Assembly (NCBI RefSeq): GCF_019139815.1
Contig: NZ_CP077079.1
Span: 682,001-746,000, forward strand
DNA from: Pseudomonas asgharzadehiana
GTDB lineage: Bacteria > Pseudomonadota > Gammaproteobacteria > Pseudomonadales > Pseudomonadaceae
Length of the DNA: 64,000 nucleotides
Direction of reading: 5' to 3'
This document shows positions 26,006-37,000 of the stretch, in pieces (positions within the stretch are counted from its first letter, which is position 1; each line of letters begins with the position of its first letter). The position numbers were made by a program, and so were the translations under genes. A model generated the notes under the pieces. It did not search any database, was not told the DNA's origin, and saw only the letters and a program-made list of their open reading frames with translations.

Positions 26006-29000
26006 TTAGTCGAGTTTGCTCGGTGGCGGTTCCGGCGCATCCTCGACCTTTCCGGCGGGCGGCTCGGGTGCGTCCTGCACCGGCGCGGGACCGATAAGGG
26101 TCTTGCGCTCGTCTTCCACCGGCACCAGTTTGTATTCCTGGCCGTGCAGGTTTTTCAGGTACACCTCCATCTGCCGGAAGGAGATGTTGATGTGCTGTTT
26201 CTTGAATTCACGGTTGATGTAGCGGTTGACCTCGTCCAGCACCGGGTTACGGTCGCCCAGGTCACGTACGTGCATGCGCAGTTCGTGATCGAGGGTGCTT
26301 TCGCCGAAATTGAGGAAATACACGTGAGGCTCGGGTTCTTTGAGTACCCGTGGGTTTTCCCTGGCGGCCTTGAGCAACAACTCCTTTACCAGGTCCAGGT
26401 CGGAGCCGTAGTCCACACCCAGCTTCAGGGTGACGCGGGTAATGGTGTCGGTCAGCGACCAGTTGATCAGTTGCCCGGTAATGAAGGTTTTGTTCGGGAC
26501 AATGATGTCCTTGCGGTCGAAGTCGGTGATGGTGGTGGCGCGGATGCGGATTTTGCTCACCGTGCCCGACAGGTTACCGATGGTGATGGTGTCGCCGATG
26601 CGCACCGGGCGTTCGAACAGGATCATGATGCCGGAAATAAAGTTGGCGAAGATCTCCTGCATGCCGAAGCCCAGGCCTACCGACAGCGCGGCCACCAGCC
26701 ATTGCAATTTGTCCCAGCTCACGCCGAGGGTAGAGAGCGTGGAGACAAAACCCACCCCGGCAATCACGTACGAAAGCAACGTGGTGGTGGCGTAGGCGCT
26801 GCCCTGGGCCAGGTCGAGCTTGGATAGCACCAATACTTCCAGCAAGCCGGGCAAGTTGCGCGCCAGGGCGAAGGTGATACCGATGATGATCAGCGCGCCG
26901 AGCAAGTCGCCGATGCTGATGGGCACCATGCTGATATTGGCCCCGGTGCCGCTGGTGTATTCGTACAGGGTGACGTTATCCAGGTAGGAAAACACCGAGA
27001 TCAGGTCCGACCATACCCAGTACAGCGCCGCGATAAAACCACCGAGCAGGGCCAGGCGGATCAGGCGCAAGGATTGTTCGTTGACCTTTTCGATGTCCAG
27101 CGTCGGCTCTTCAACCACCGCTTCGCCTTCACCCGCTTCCTTGGCCGCCTGGCGTTTGGCCAGGGCGCGCGCATAGGCCAGGCGTCGTGCGGCGACGCTC
27201 AGCCAGCGCACGAAGGTGGCTTCGATCACCAGCCAGAACATCAGCAGGTACAGGGTGTTGATCAAGCGGTCGCTGAGTTTGAGGGCGGTGTAGTAATAGC
27301 CGAAGCACACGGCGATAAACAATGCGACGGGCAAAGCGGTAAACAGCAGGCCCATGGCTTTGCGAAACAGCGAGGCTTTTTCGTGGGTGGGGCTGTTGAG
27401 CAGCAGGCGGCCCAGCAGCCAGGCCATCAGGGCATAACAGATCAGCACGACGCCGATGCCCAATACGTCATCGGCCAGCGCCGCCGGCTGGTGCTCGGCA
27501 ACCGCCACCACGGCCACCAGGGCCAGTACCACCAGCCCGAGCTTGCGGACCCAGCCTTGCAGGAATTCAACCTGGGGTTTTTCCCAGCGGAAGTGCAGTT
27601 CGGCCACGCCACCTGGCGCGAGAATCCGGTAGGCGGTGTAGAACACCAACCATGCCTGGGCCAGTTGCAGCAGCGCTGAACCCAGGTTGGCGTTTTGCCC
27701 GCGGGCGTCGATCTGCAATGCGTAGCCGCACAATGCCAGCCCCAGGGACACCGGCATCGCCAGCAGGATGTTGATCAGGATGGCCTGCGGCGTATGCCAT
27801 TGGCTGTCGCGCTTGAAGTGGCCGATGTCCAGATGCACTTTACTCAGCCGCTGGTACAGCGCCTTGCGTCGCCACAGCAGGGCGCCAATCAATAGCAGCA
27901 GCGGCAGAAACAATAGTGGGCGCTGGGTAAGGCCGTCATACAGTTCGCTGACGCTGGACGCCCACGGCAGGCTGGTGACTTGCTTGCTCAGGTGCGCCGG
28001 CACGCTTTCCAGCCACTCGGTGTCCAGCGGCTTGTTGCTGGGGATCCAGAACATCTGTTCGTCGAGCGTCGCGCGCAGGGTGGTGGCGGTGCTCAGCAGT
28101 TGTTTCTGGTTCAGTTGCAGGGTGATGGATTCGTTGAGCAGCGCGCTCAGTTCGCGGCTCAGGCGTTCCAGCAAGTCGCTGCGGGTAATCGCCAGTTCCA
28201 GCAAGGTGCGGCGCAGCTGTGGCGTCACGTCATCCGGCGGTTGGTTGGCCAGCAGATTTTCCACATAGGCGCTGGGGGAGCTGATCAGCTCGCGTTGCTG
28301 GTTGACCTCGAACTGGTACAGGCGAATGTTGGCGATGTCGTCGGCCAGGTCGCGGTCGACGGTCAGGCGTGGCAAGGCCTGTTTTTGCTTATAGAGGATC
28401 TTCGACAGCAGCAGGCTGCCCTTGAGCACGTTGATCTGGTCGTCCAGCGCGGCGTCGTTCTGGGTCACCGTGTCCAGTTGTTGCTTGGTTTGCAGGTTCT
28501 TCTGGGTCAGGTCGTTGAGGCGGTCGGTGCTTTTGAGCAGGTAGTCGGACAGCTTCAGGTTCTCTGCGCTTTCCGTGGCCAGGATGCTGCTGCCGCCGGA
28601 CTTCTGTGCCTCGATGGACTGCTGCGTCACGGTCTGCTGGGATTGCGCCAGGCGCTTCTGGTTGATCAGGGTTTGCAGGTCCTGGATCTCTTGTTCCAGG
28701 CGCGCGGCTTTTTCCTGGATCAGGTCATGCTGGCTGTTGCCCAGGTCTTGCAATTGGCTGTTGCCGGCCAGTTCCTGGCGGCGCAGCGGGATCAAGGCAT
28801 TCAGTGCCGCCAGTTCGGCATTCAACTGGTTGCGTTGGTCTGCGTTGAGGGCTTTGCCATTGTCCTTGCCGGCCTTGAGCGTCGAGTTGATCTGCAGGAT
28901 GCGCGCCTGGCTGCTGCTGATTTCGGTCTGCGCACGCTCGGGGCGGGTCTGCGCGGCGATGGTCATGCTGTTGGCGTCGGCCAGTTCTTTTTGCAGGTCG

Positions 29001-29389
29001 CCTTGCTGGGTGCTGCGCTGGACCAGCAGTTGTTCCAGTTGCGGTACGGGCAGCGTGGCATAGCGCTGGGCCACCGGAATGACCTTGGTGGCTTTGAGTC
29101 GAGTCAGTTCGCGCTGATTTTCGCTGGTCTGGCGCGGGGCATCTTCCAACTGGCGCTTGACGTCGGCCAGGCGCTGCTCGTAGTCCTGCTTGTTGCCCAG
29201 GTACGTCAGGGTTTGCTGCAGGACGGTTTGCAGCGCCTTCATGTCGGCGTCGGGCAGCTTGCGGTCGGGCAGCTTGTCCAGGGTTTGCTGGATGGCGTCG
29301 GCGCTGGGCGGGTCGGCGGCGTAGACGTTGCCGACACAAAGGGTCAGGCCCAGCAGGGCGGTGGCGAGAAATGTGCGCAGGGTTGGCAT
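26006..29389 (-). CDS. mscK: Large mechanosensitive channel (MscK/KefA family)
   Basis: This 1127-residue protein has a cleavable signal peptide (ALLGLTLCVGNVYA), a long periplasmic coiled-coil region rich in Gln/Leu (about residues 30-480) and a block of roughly 8-10 membrane helices. It ends with the MscS pore and C-terminal domain: GLGFGMQEIFANFISGIMIL, then RPVRIGDTITIGNLSG. It releases ions on hypo-osmotic shock; in E. coli MscK gating also depends on external K+. The C-terminal tail is Pro/Glu-rich. It sits beside a K+/H+ antiporter gene, a plausible turgor-control pairing. Confidence 0.93.
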   Translation of the reverse strand: MPTLRTFLATALLGLTLCVGNVYAADPPSADAIQQTLDKLPDRKLPDADMKALQTVLQQTLTYLGNKQDYEQRLADVKRQLEDAPRQTSENQRELTRLKATKVIPVAQRYATLPVPQLEQLLVQRSTQQGDLQKELADANSMTIAAQTRPERAQTEISSSQARILQINSTLKAGKDNGKALNADQRNQLNAELAALNALIPLRRQELAGNSQLQDLGNSQHDLIQEKAARLEQEIQDLQTLINQKRLAQSQQTVTQQSIEAQKSGGSSILATESAENLKLSDYLLKSTDRLNDLTQKNLQTKQQLDTVTQNDAALDDQINVLKGSLLLSKILYKQKQALPRLTVDRDLADDIANIRLYQFEVNQQRELISSPSAYVENLLANQPPDDVTPQLRRTLLELAITRSDLLERLSRELSALLNESITLQLNQKQLLSTATTLRATLDEQMFWIPSNKPLDTEWLESVPAHLSKQVTSLPWASSVSELYDGLTQRPLLFLPLLLLIGALLWRRKALYQRLSKVHLDIGHFKRDSQWHTPQAILINILLAMPVSLGLALCGYALQIDARGQNANLGSALLQLAQAWLVFYTAYRILAPGGVAELHFRWEKPQVEFLQGWVRKLGLVVLALVAVVAVAEHQPAALADDVLGIGVVLICYALMAWLLGRLLLNSPTHEKASLFRKAMGLLFTALPVALFIAVCFGYYYTALKLSDRLINTLYLLMFWLVIEATFVRWLSVAARRLAYARALAKRQAAKEAGEGEAVVEEPTLDIEKVNEQSLRLIRLALLGGFIAALYWVWSDLISVFSYLDNVTLYEYTSGTGANISMVPISIGDLLGALIIIGITFALARNLPGLLEVLVLSKLDLAQGSAYATTTLLSYVIAGVGFVSTLSTLGVSWDKLQWLVAALSVGLGFGMQEIFANFISGIMILFERPVRIGDTITIGNLSGTVSKIRIRATTITDFDRKDIIVPNKTFITGQLINWSLTDTITRVTLKLGVDYGSDLDLVKELLLKAARENPRVLKEPEPHVYFLNFGESTLDHELRMHVRDLGDRNPVLDEVNRYINREFKKQHINISFRQMEVYLKNLHGQEYKLVPVEDERKTLIGPAPVQDAPEPPAGKVEDAPEPPPSKLD

Positions 29390-29441
29390 AGAGACCGATT
29401 GAGCTAGGTGAAGAGTCGGGAGCGTTGCGTCGCTCGGCAGT

Positions 29442-31184
<1,743 letters not shown>

Positions 31185-31304
31185 AGGCAGTACTCCGTGG
31201 GCAAACAAGACAGGCGCGGACTGACCATGCAGTCTGCGTGCCAGCGATTCTAACCTGTTGAATTGCTGCGCTGTCAAAAAGCTTTTTCTGATTCGCAGGG
31301 ATCC

Positions 31305-31338
31305 AAATGTGTAAGGGGCAAACTCCCCCTCCCACATT
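31305..31338. repeat. Degenerate single REP hairpin
   Basis: AAATGTGTAAGGGG and CCCCCTCCCACATTT form imperfect arms around a short loop. This is a decayed half-REP of the GTGGGAGGGG family upstream of the cvrA-type gene. Confidence 0.65.
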
Positions 31339-31544
31339 TTTAACCGAGTACGTTCAGTTGGAGGCGCAAGCGCCCGACCAGAGGTTTTATGGTTTCAGGA
31401 ACCAGATGGGGGATATGCAGTCACTAAGGCTCGAAAGTGTGGCCCGGCCCCTTAAAAATCGAGCTGCGCGCCGGGGATAACCCTGGCATCCGAGGTGAAT
31501 TTTCTTTATCGTCACCGCCCTTTGAAAAAGCCCGAGAAATCAAA
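31339..31544 (+). other. Untranslated leader/promoter region of the zapB-like/zapA-like pair
   Basis: This 206-base stretch has no supported gene. It contains small hairpins, TGGTT-TCAGG-AACCA (around 31390-31405) and GGGATAACCC-like sequence near 31476-31486. A frame from a GTG at 31437 runs into the next gene, but it lacks a ribosome binding site and the conserved protein starts at 31545. I could not match it to a known RNA family. Confidence 0.4.
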
Positions 31545-31775
31545 ATGTTAGAAGCATCCCTCAGCCAATTGGAACAACTGGTCAGCGACCTGGTACAGCA
31601 GAATCATGACCTGTTGGGCAGCAACGAATCCCTCAAGGCGCAACTTGCCAGCGCCAAGGATGAGAACGACAGCCTGCAACTGAGCCTGATGGAGCAGGAA
31701 GAAAAGCATGGCGCCACCGCGGCCCGTATCCAGGCGTTGGTTGAGCGCGTGAGCGCGGGGCCTGTCGGCGCATGA
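31545..31775 (+). CDS. Small coiled-coil protein (ZapB/TIGR02449-like)
   Basis: This 76-residue protein, starting MLEASLSQLEQLVSDLVQQN, is almost entirely one heptad-patterned helix (LEQLVSDLVQQNHDLLGSNE, then LKAQLASAKDENDSLQ). It resembles the short coiled-coil partner usually encoded just upstream of zapA in pseudomonads. A role in bundling or tuning the FtsZ ring through ZapA is inferred from position. Its stop overlaps the zapA-like start as ATGA. Confidence 0.78.
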   Translation: MLEASLSQLEQLVSDLVQQNHDLLGSNESLKAQLASAKDENDSLQLSLMEQEEKHGATAARIQALVERVSAGPVGA

Positions 31776-32062
31776 ATGAAGGCATAAAGGTCGTTTCGAT
31801 TCTCGGAGAGGATTACTCGATCAAGGCGCCGGCCGGGGAGGATAAAACCCTGATGCACGCCGTGACCATGCTCAAGGCTTCCCTGGCCACCACCAAGAAA
31901 AAGTACCCGACCCTGATCGGTGACAAATTACTGGTGCTGGCGGCGCTGAACCTGTGCGCCGAGCAGATCGAAATGCAGCAGGCGCACCAACAGGAACTCG
32001 ACCGTTACCAAGAGCAAGTCAGCGCCACGGTCGAAGTGATTTCCAAGGCGATCCAGCCTTAG
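31772..32062 (+). CDS. ZapA-like cell division protein
   Basis: This 96-residue protein has the ZapA fold order: an N-terminal beta segment (KVVSILGEDYSIKAPAGED), a short helix and a long C-terminal helix. It includes the family-typical KLLVLAALNLCAEQ. ZapA cross-links FtsZ filaments at the division site. In pseudomonads the main zapA gene normally lies next to 6S RNA and a 5-formyl-THF cyclo-ligase gene; neither is here, so this is probably a divergent paralog. Its stop overlaps the stop of the convergent acyl-CoA dehydrogenase gene by 4 bases. Confidence 0.82.
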   Translation: MNEGIKVVSILGEDYSIKAPAGEDKTLMHAVTMLKASLATTKKKYPTLIGDKLLVLAALNLCAEQIEMQQAHQQELDRYQEQVSATVEVISKAIQP

Positions 32063-33861
32063 AACCATCCATCCTGCATCCCCAGGCACGTATCGTCGCG
32101 TGCCTCAAGAATCGCCAGTTCATGATGGCAGCCCGGTACTTCCCAGGTCAGGAAGTAACGGGCGGCCTGGAGCTTGCCTTTATAGAAGGCCATGTCCGCC
32201 GCATTGCCCCGGGCCAGCCCTTCTTCGGCGCGAATCGCCTGTTCCAGCCAGCGCCAGCCAATCACCGTATGCCCGAATACCTTCAGGTACAGCGCCGAGT
32301 TCGCCAGGCTGTTGTTGACGCTGCCCTGGGCGAGATCCGTCAGCAGTCCCAACGTGACTTCTTGCAGGCGCGCCACCAGTTGTTCCAGCGGCTCTCTCAA
32401 GGCGGTGAGTGACGGGTATTTGTGCGCCCGCGCACCGGTTTCGGCAATCAGGCGGATCAGTTGCTTGAGCCCCGCGCCACCGTTTTGCGCCAGCTTGCGA
32501 CCCAGCAAATCCAGGGACTGGATGCCATGGGTACCTTCATGGATCGGGTTCAGGCGGTTGTCGCGGTAGTACTGCTCCACCGGATATTCGCGGGTGTAGC
32601 CGTGGCCGCCGAGGATCTGGATCGCCAGTTCGTTGGCCTTGAGGCAGAACTCCGACGGCCAGGATTTGACGATGGGCGTGAGCAGGTCCAGCAGTTCGTG
32701 AGCTTGTTTGCGCTCGGTGTCGGTTCCCAGCGTGGTGGTGTCATCGAACAACCGCGCGGCGTACAGGCCCAGGTCGAAGGCGCCTTCCACATAGGCTTTT
32801 TGGGTGAGCAGCATGCGTTTGATATCGGCGTGCTGGATGATCGAGACCGGCGCGGTGCTGGGGTCTTTGTTGTCAGGCAGGCGCCCTTGCGGGCGTTCGC
32901 GAGCGTAGTCCAGTGAGTACAGGTAGCCCGCGTAACCGAGCATGACGGCGCCCATGCCAACCCCAATGCGGGCCTCGTTCATCATCTGGAACATGCAACT
33001 CAAGCCTTGGTGCGGTTTACCTACCAGGTAGCCGACGCAGTTGCCGTTATCGCCGAAATTCAGCGCGGTGGACGTGGTGCCCCGCCAGCCCATCTTGTGA
33101 AACAGCCCGGCCAGCAACACATCGTTGCGTGCGCCGAGGCTGCCATCCTCGTTGACCAGGAATTTGGGCACGATAAACAGCGAAATGCCCTTCACCCCGG
33201 CCGGTGCGTCCGGCAGCTTGGCCAGCACCATGTGCACAATGTTTTCCGACAGCGGGTGGTCGCCGCCGGAGATGAAGATCTTGTTGCCCTTGAGCCGATA
33301 GGTGCCGTCAGCCGCCGGCTCTGCGCGGGTGCGAATATCCGACAGGGATGAGCCGGCATGGGGCTCGGTCAGGGCCATGGTGCCGAAAAAGCGCCCATCA
33401 ATCATGGGCTGCAGAAAACGTTGTTTCTGCTCTTCGGTGCCGAAGCTTTCGATGAGGTTGGCCGCGCCCATGGTCAGGAACGGGTAGGACGTGGACGCCG
33501 CGTTGGCCGCCTGGAAGTGGGCGAAACAGGCTTGGGACAGCAGGGTGGGCAACTGCATGCCGCCCGCGTCGAAACTGCGCGCGGCGTTGAGGAAGCCCGC
33601 CTCAAGGAACGCATCCACGGCCGGCTTGACCTCGGGAATCAGGATGGCCTTGCCGTCTTCGTAGCGCGGTTCGTTTTCGTCGTTTTTGCGGTTGTGGGGG
33701 GCGAAGTACTTTTCGGCGATGCTGCGCGCGGTGCTGATGGCCGCGTCGAAGGTTTCGCGGTTGTGCTCGGCAAACCGCTCGCGCTGGGTCAGGCCCTCGG
33801 CATCGAGGACTTCGTAGAGCTCGAAAGCCAGATTGCGGGAACTGAGCAGCGTCTCGGACAT
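32059..33861 (-). CDS. Acyl-CoA dehydrogenase, large (about 600-residue) C-terminal-extended family
   Basis: This 600-residue flavoenzyme has the FAD/substrate motif MALTEPHAGSSLSDIRTRAE, the FISGGDH loop, the helical-domain segment LAIQILGGHGYTREYPVEQY and the catalytic-base segment LNPIHEGTHGIQSLDLLGRK. The C-terminal extra domain (after about residue 470) is typical of DmdC/AcdA-like enzymes. It oxidises acyl-CoA to 2-enoyl-CoA and passes electrons to ETF. The chain-length preference cannot be read from sequence. It is monocistronic. Confidence 0.92.
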   Translation of the reverse strand: MSETLLSSRNLAFELYEVLDAEGLTQRERFAEHNRETFDAAISTARSIAEKYFAPHNRKNDENEPRYEDGKAILIPEVKPAVDAFLEAGFLNAARSFDAGGMQLPTLLSQACFAHFQAANAASTSYPFLTMGAANLIESFGTEEQKQRFLQPMIDGRFFGTMALTEPHAGSSLSDIRTRAEPAADGTYRLKGNKIFISGGDHPLSENIVHMVLAKLPDAPAGVKGISLFIVPKFLVNEDGSLGARNDVLLAGLFHKMGWRGTTSTALNFGDNGNCVGYLVGKPHQGLSCMFQMMNEARIGVGMGAVMLGYAGYLYSLDYARERPQGRLPDNKDPSTAPVSIIQHADIKRMLLTQKAYVEGAFDLGLYAARLFDDTTTLGTDTERKQAHELLDLLTPIVKSWPSEFCLKANELAIQILGGHGYTREYPVEQYYRDNRLNPIHEGTHGIQSLDLLGRKLAQNGGAGLKQLIRLIAETGARAHKYPSLTALREPLEQLVARLQEVTLGLLTDLAQGSVNNSLANSALYLKVFGHTVIGWRWLEQAIRAEEGLARGNAADMAFYKGKLQAARYFLTWEVPGCHHELAILEARDDTCLGMQDGWF

Positions 33862-33984
33862 GGCGGCTTACCTTTTAGGGGAATAGGCCGGAGTCTAAGT
33901 GCGCAAATGGAGGGTGGATAGCAAGATTGATCTGGGTGATGAAGGGGCAGAACGCGGGGAGGGAATTGAAACACGATCAAAAAA

Positions 33985-34070
33985 GTGGGAGGGGGTTTGC
34001 TCCCGATAGCAGTGTGTCAGCACCAGGTGTGCTGACTGAAACTCCGCTATCGGGGGCAAGCCCCTCCCAC
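33985..34070. repeat. REP palindrome pair
   Basis: GTGGGAGGGGGTTTGCTCCC (from 33985) is mirrored by GCTATCGGGGGCAAGCCCCT... ending CCCAC at 34070, with a few mismatches. It lies between the acyl-CoA dehydrogenase promoter side and the 3' end of putA, where it could terminate putA transcription. Confidence 0.85.
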
Positions 34071-34088
34071 ATTGTGCAACTGCGTTTT

Positions 34089-37000
34089 TTAGCCGATGGT
34101 CATCAAGCTGGCGTTGCCACCCGCTGCTGCGGTGTTAACACTCAACGCCCGCTCAATCACCAGGCGCTCCAGTGCAATCGCCGTCTCACCTTGCGACAAA
34201 CCATGCACGCCAACAATCGCACCGCCACGCTGGGCCACTTGCTTGCACACCGCGCGCAGTTGGTCGGAATCGCCGTGGTGCAGGACCGCGTCGAACACCA
34301 CCTCGTCCTTGGCCCAATCAGCCACGCGCTGGATCTTCGCCTGAATCTCCTTCGGCAGGCGTGGGAACACGGCCTTGGTCAGGTCGGTTTCCGGCCATAC
34401 CGCCGAGCCGCCTACCGCCAACACCGCGGCCAGTTGGGTCAGCAGGTCGCCTTCTACTTCCGCCAGGCACAGTACATGCTCGCGGGGCAGAATGGCGTAG
34501 CTGTTGCGCTCGCCGGTCGGCCCGGCCAGTTGGCGAGTGATGCCGCTTTGCGACTGCGCGGCGAATTGAGTGCACAGGGTGCTCAGCTCGCTGAACTTAT
34601 TGCTGTCGGCCCAGGTTTTCAGGGCAGTCAGTGGTTGGCTCATGGCATCGCGCAGGCGCACATCGGGTGCTGCCAGCTTGTCGCCACGTACGAAGGATTG
34701 TTCGATCGCATCGGTAGGACGTGTCGACAGCAGGCGGTACAGATACAGCGGGCCACCGGCTTTCGGGCCGGTGCCCGACAGGCCTTCGCCACCGAACGGC
34801 TGCACACCGACCACGGCGCCGACGATGTTGCGGTTAACGTAAACGTTACCGGCGTTGACGTTATCAATCACCTTGGCGATGGTCTCGTCGATGCGGGTGT
34901 GCACGCCCAGGGTCAGGCCGTAGCCGGACGCATTGATCTGGCCGATCAACTGGTCGATCTCTTTACGCTTGTAGCGCACCACGTGCAGCACAGGGCCGAA
35001 GATCTCGCGTTGCAGTTCGTCGAAGCTTTCCAGTTCGATCAGGGTTGGCATCACGAAGGTGCCGCGCTTGATCTCTTCAGCATCGGCAATCGCCACTTGG
35101 TAAACGTTGCGGCCTTTGTCGCGCATGGCCTGGATGTGTTTTTCGATGCCGGCCTTGGCTTCTGCGTCGATCACCGGGCCGATGTCCACCGACAGTCGCT
35201 CCGGGTTGCCCAGGCGGCATTCCGCCATGGCGCCCTTGAGCATTTCGATGACGCGGTCCGCCGAATCTTCCTGCAGGCACAGCACTCGCAGCGCGGAGCA
35301 ACGTTGACCGGCGCTGTCGAAGGCCGACGACACCACGTCGATGACCACTTGTTCGGTGAGCGCCGAGGAGTCCACGATCATCGCGTTCTGGCCGCCGGTT
35401 TCGGCGATCAGCGGGATCGGACGGCCTTGGGCATCCAGGCGCCCGGCGACATTGCGTTGCAGCAGGCGCGCCACTTCGGTGGAGCCGGTGAACATCACGC
35501 CTTTGACGCGATCGTCGCCCACCAGGCGGGCACCGACGGTTTCGCCCTGGCCCGGCAGCAGTTGCAGCACGCCTTCCGGAATACCGGCTTCGAGCAGGAT
35601 GCGCACGGCCTGGGCCGCTACCAATGGGGTTTGCTCGGCGGGCTTGGCCAATACCGGGTTGCCGGCGGCCAGCGCAGCCGCCACCTGGCCGCTGAAAATC
35701 GCCAGCGGGAAGTTCCACGGGCTGATGCAGACCACCGGGCCCAATGGGCGGTGGGCATCGTTGGTGAAATCGTTGCGTGCCTGCACCGCGTAGTAACGCA
35801 GGAAGTCCACGGCTTCACGCACTTCGGCGATGGCGTTGGCGAAGGTCTTGCCGGCTTCGCGGGCCAGCAGGCCCATCAGTGGCTGGATGTCGCCTTCCAT
35901 CAGGTCGGCGGCGCGCTCCAGGATCGCGGCGCGTTCGGCGGGCGGGGTGGCCTGCCAGATCGGGCCCGCATTGATGGCGCACTGGATCGCGTTGTCGACG
36001 TCTTCAATAGTGGCTTCTTGCACCTGGCCGACCACATCACGCAGGTCGGACGGGTTCAGCACCGCTGTCGCGGCCTGCTCGCTGGCGGCGCAACCGAGCA
36101 TCGGCGCGGCTTTCCAGTTGTTGTGAGCGGTGGCCAGCAGGGCGCACGACAGTGACGCCAGGCGGTGTTCGTTGGCCAGGTCGATACCCGCCGAGTTAGC
36201 GCGGTCGCTGCCATACAAGTCGCGCGGCAATGGAATACGCGGGTGCGGCAAGCCGAAGCCGCCTTCCTGCGTGGCCATTTGCTCAATGCTGGCCACCGGG
36301 TCGGCCACCAGTTCCTGGATCGAGATGGACTGGTCGGCGATACGGTTGACGAACGAGGTGTTGGCGCCGTTTTCCAGCAGGCGACGCACCAGGTACGCCA
36401 GCAGCGTTTCGTGAGTGCCGACCGGCGCGTACACGCGGCACGGACGGTTCAACTTGCCTTCGGAGACCTTGCCTACAACCTGTTCGTACAACGGCTCGCC
36501 CATGCCGTGCAGGCATTGGAACTCGTACTGGCCGGGGTAATAGTTCTGACCGGCGATATGGTAGATGGCCGACAGGGTGTGGGCGTTGTGCGTGGCGAAC
36601 TGCGGGTAGATGACTTCCGGCACCGACAGCAGTTTTCTAGCACATGCGATGTAGGAAACGTCGGTGTACACCTTGCGGGTGTACACCGGGTAGCCTTCCA
36701 GGCCTTCGACCTGGGCGCGCTTGATTTCGCTGTCCCAGTACGCGCCTTTAACCAGGCGGATCATCAGGCGATGGCGGCTGCGGCGTGCCAGGTCGATCAC
36801 ATAATCGATCACGTACGGGCAACGCTTCTGGTAAGCCTGGATGACGAAACCGATGCCGTTCCAGCCGGTCAGTTGCGGCTCGAAGCACAGGCGTTCCAGC
36901 AGGTCCAGGGACAGTTCCAGGCGGTCGGCTTCTTCGGCATCGATGTTCAGGCCGATGTCGTATTGCTTGGCCAGCAGGGTCAGGGACAGCAGGCGCGGGT

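Noticed and set aside
31339..31544. 6S RNA gene next to the zapA-like gene
   Set aside because: The real Pseudomonas 6S locus lies downstream of zapA; here the convergent dehydrogenase gene begins immediately, and the upstream leader shows no long 6S-like stem.
33927..36155. 742-codon plus-strand frame opposite putA, and other long antisense frames such as 27980-29407
   Set aside because: They are shadows of putA and mscK with no conserved motif.
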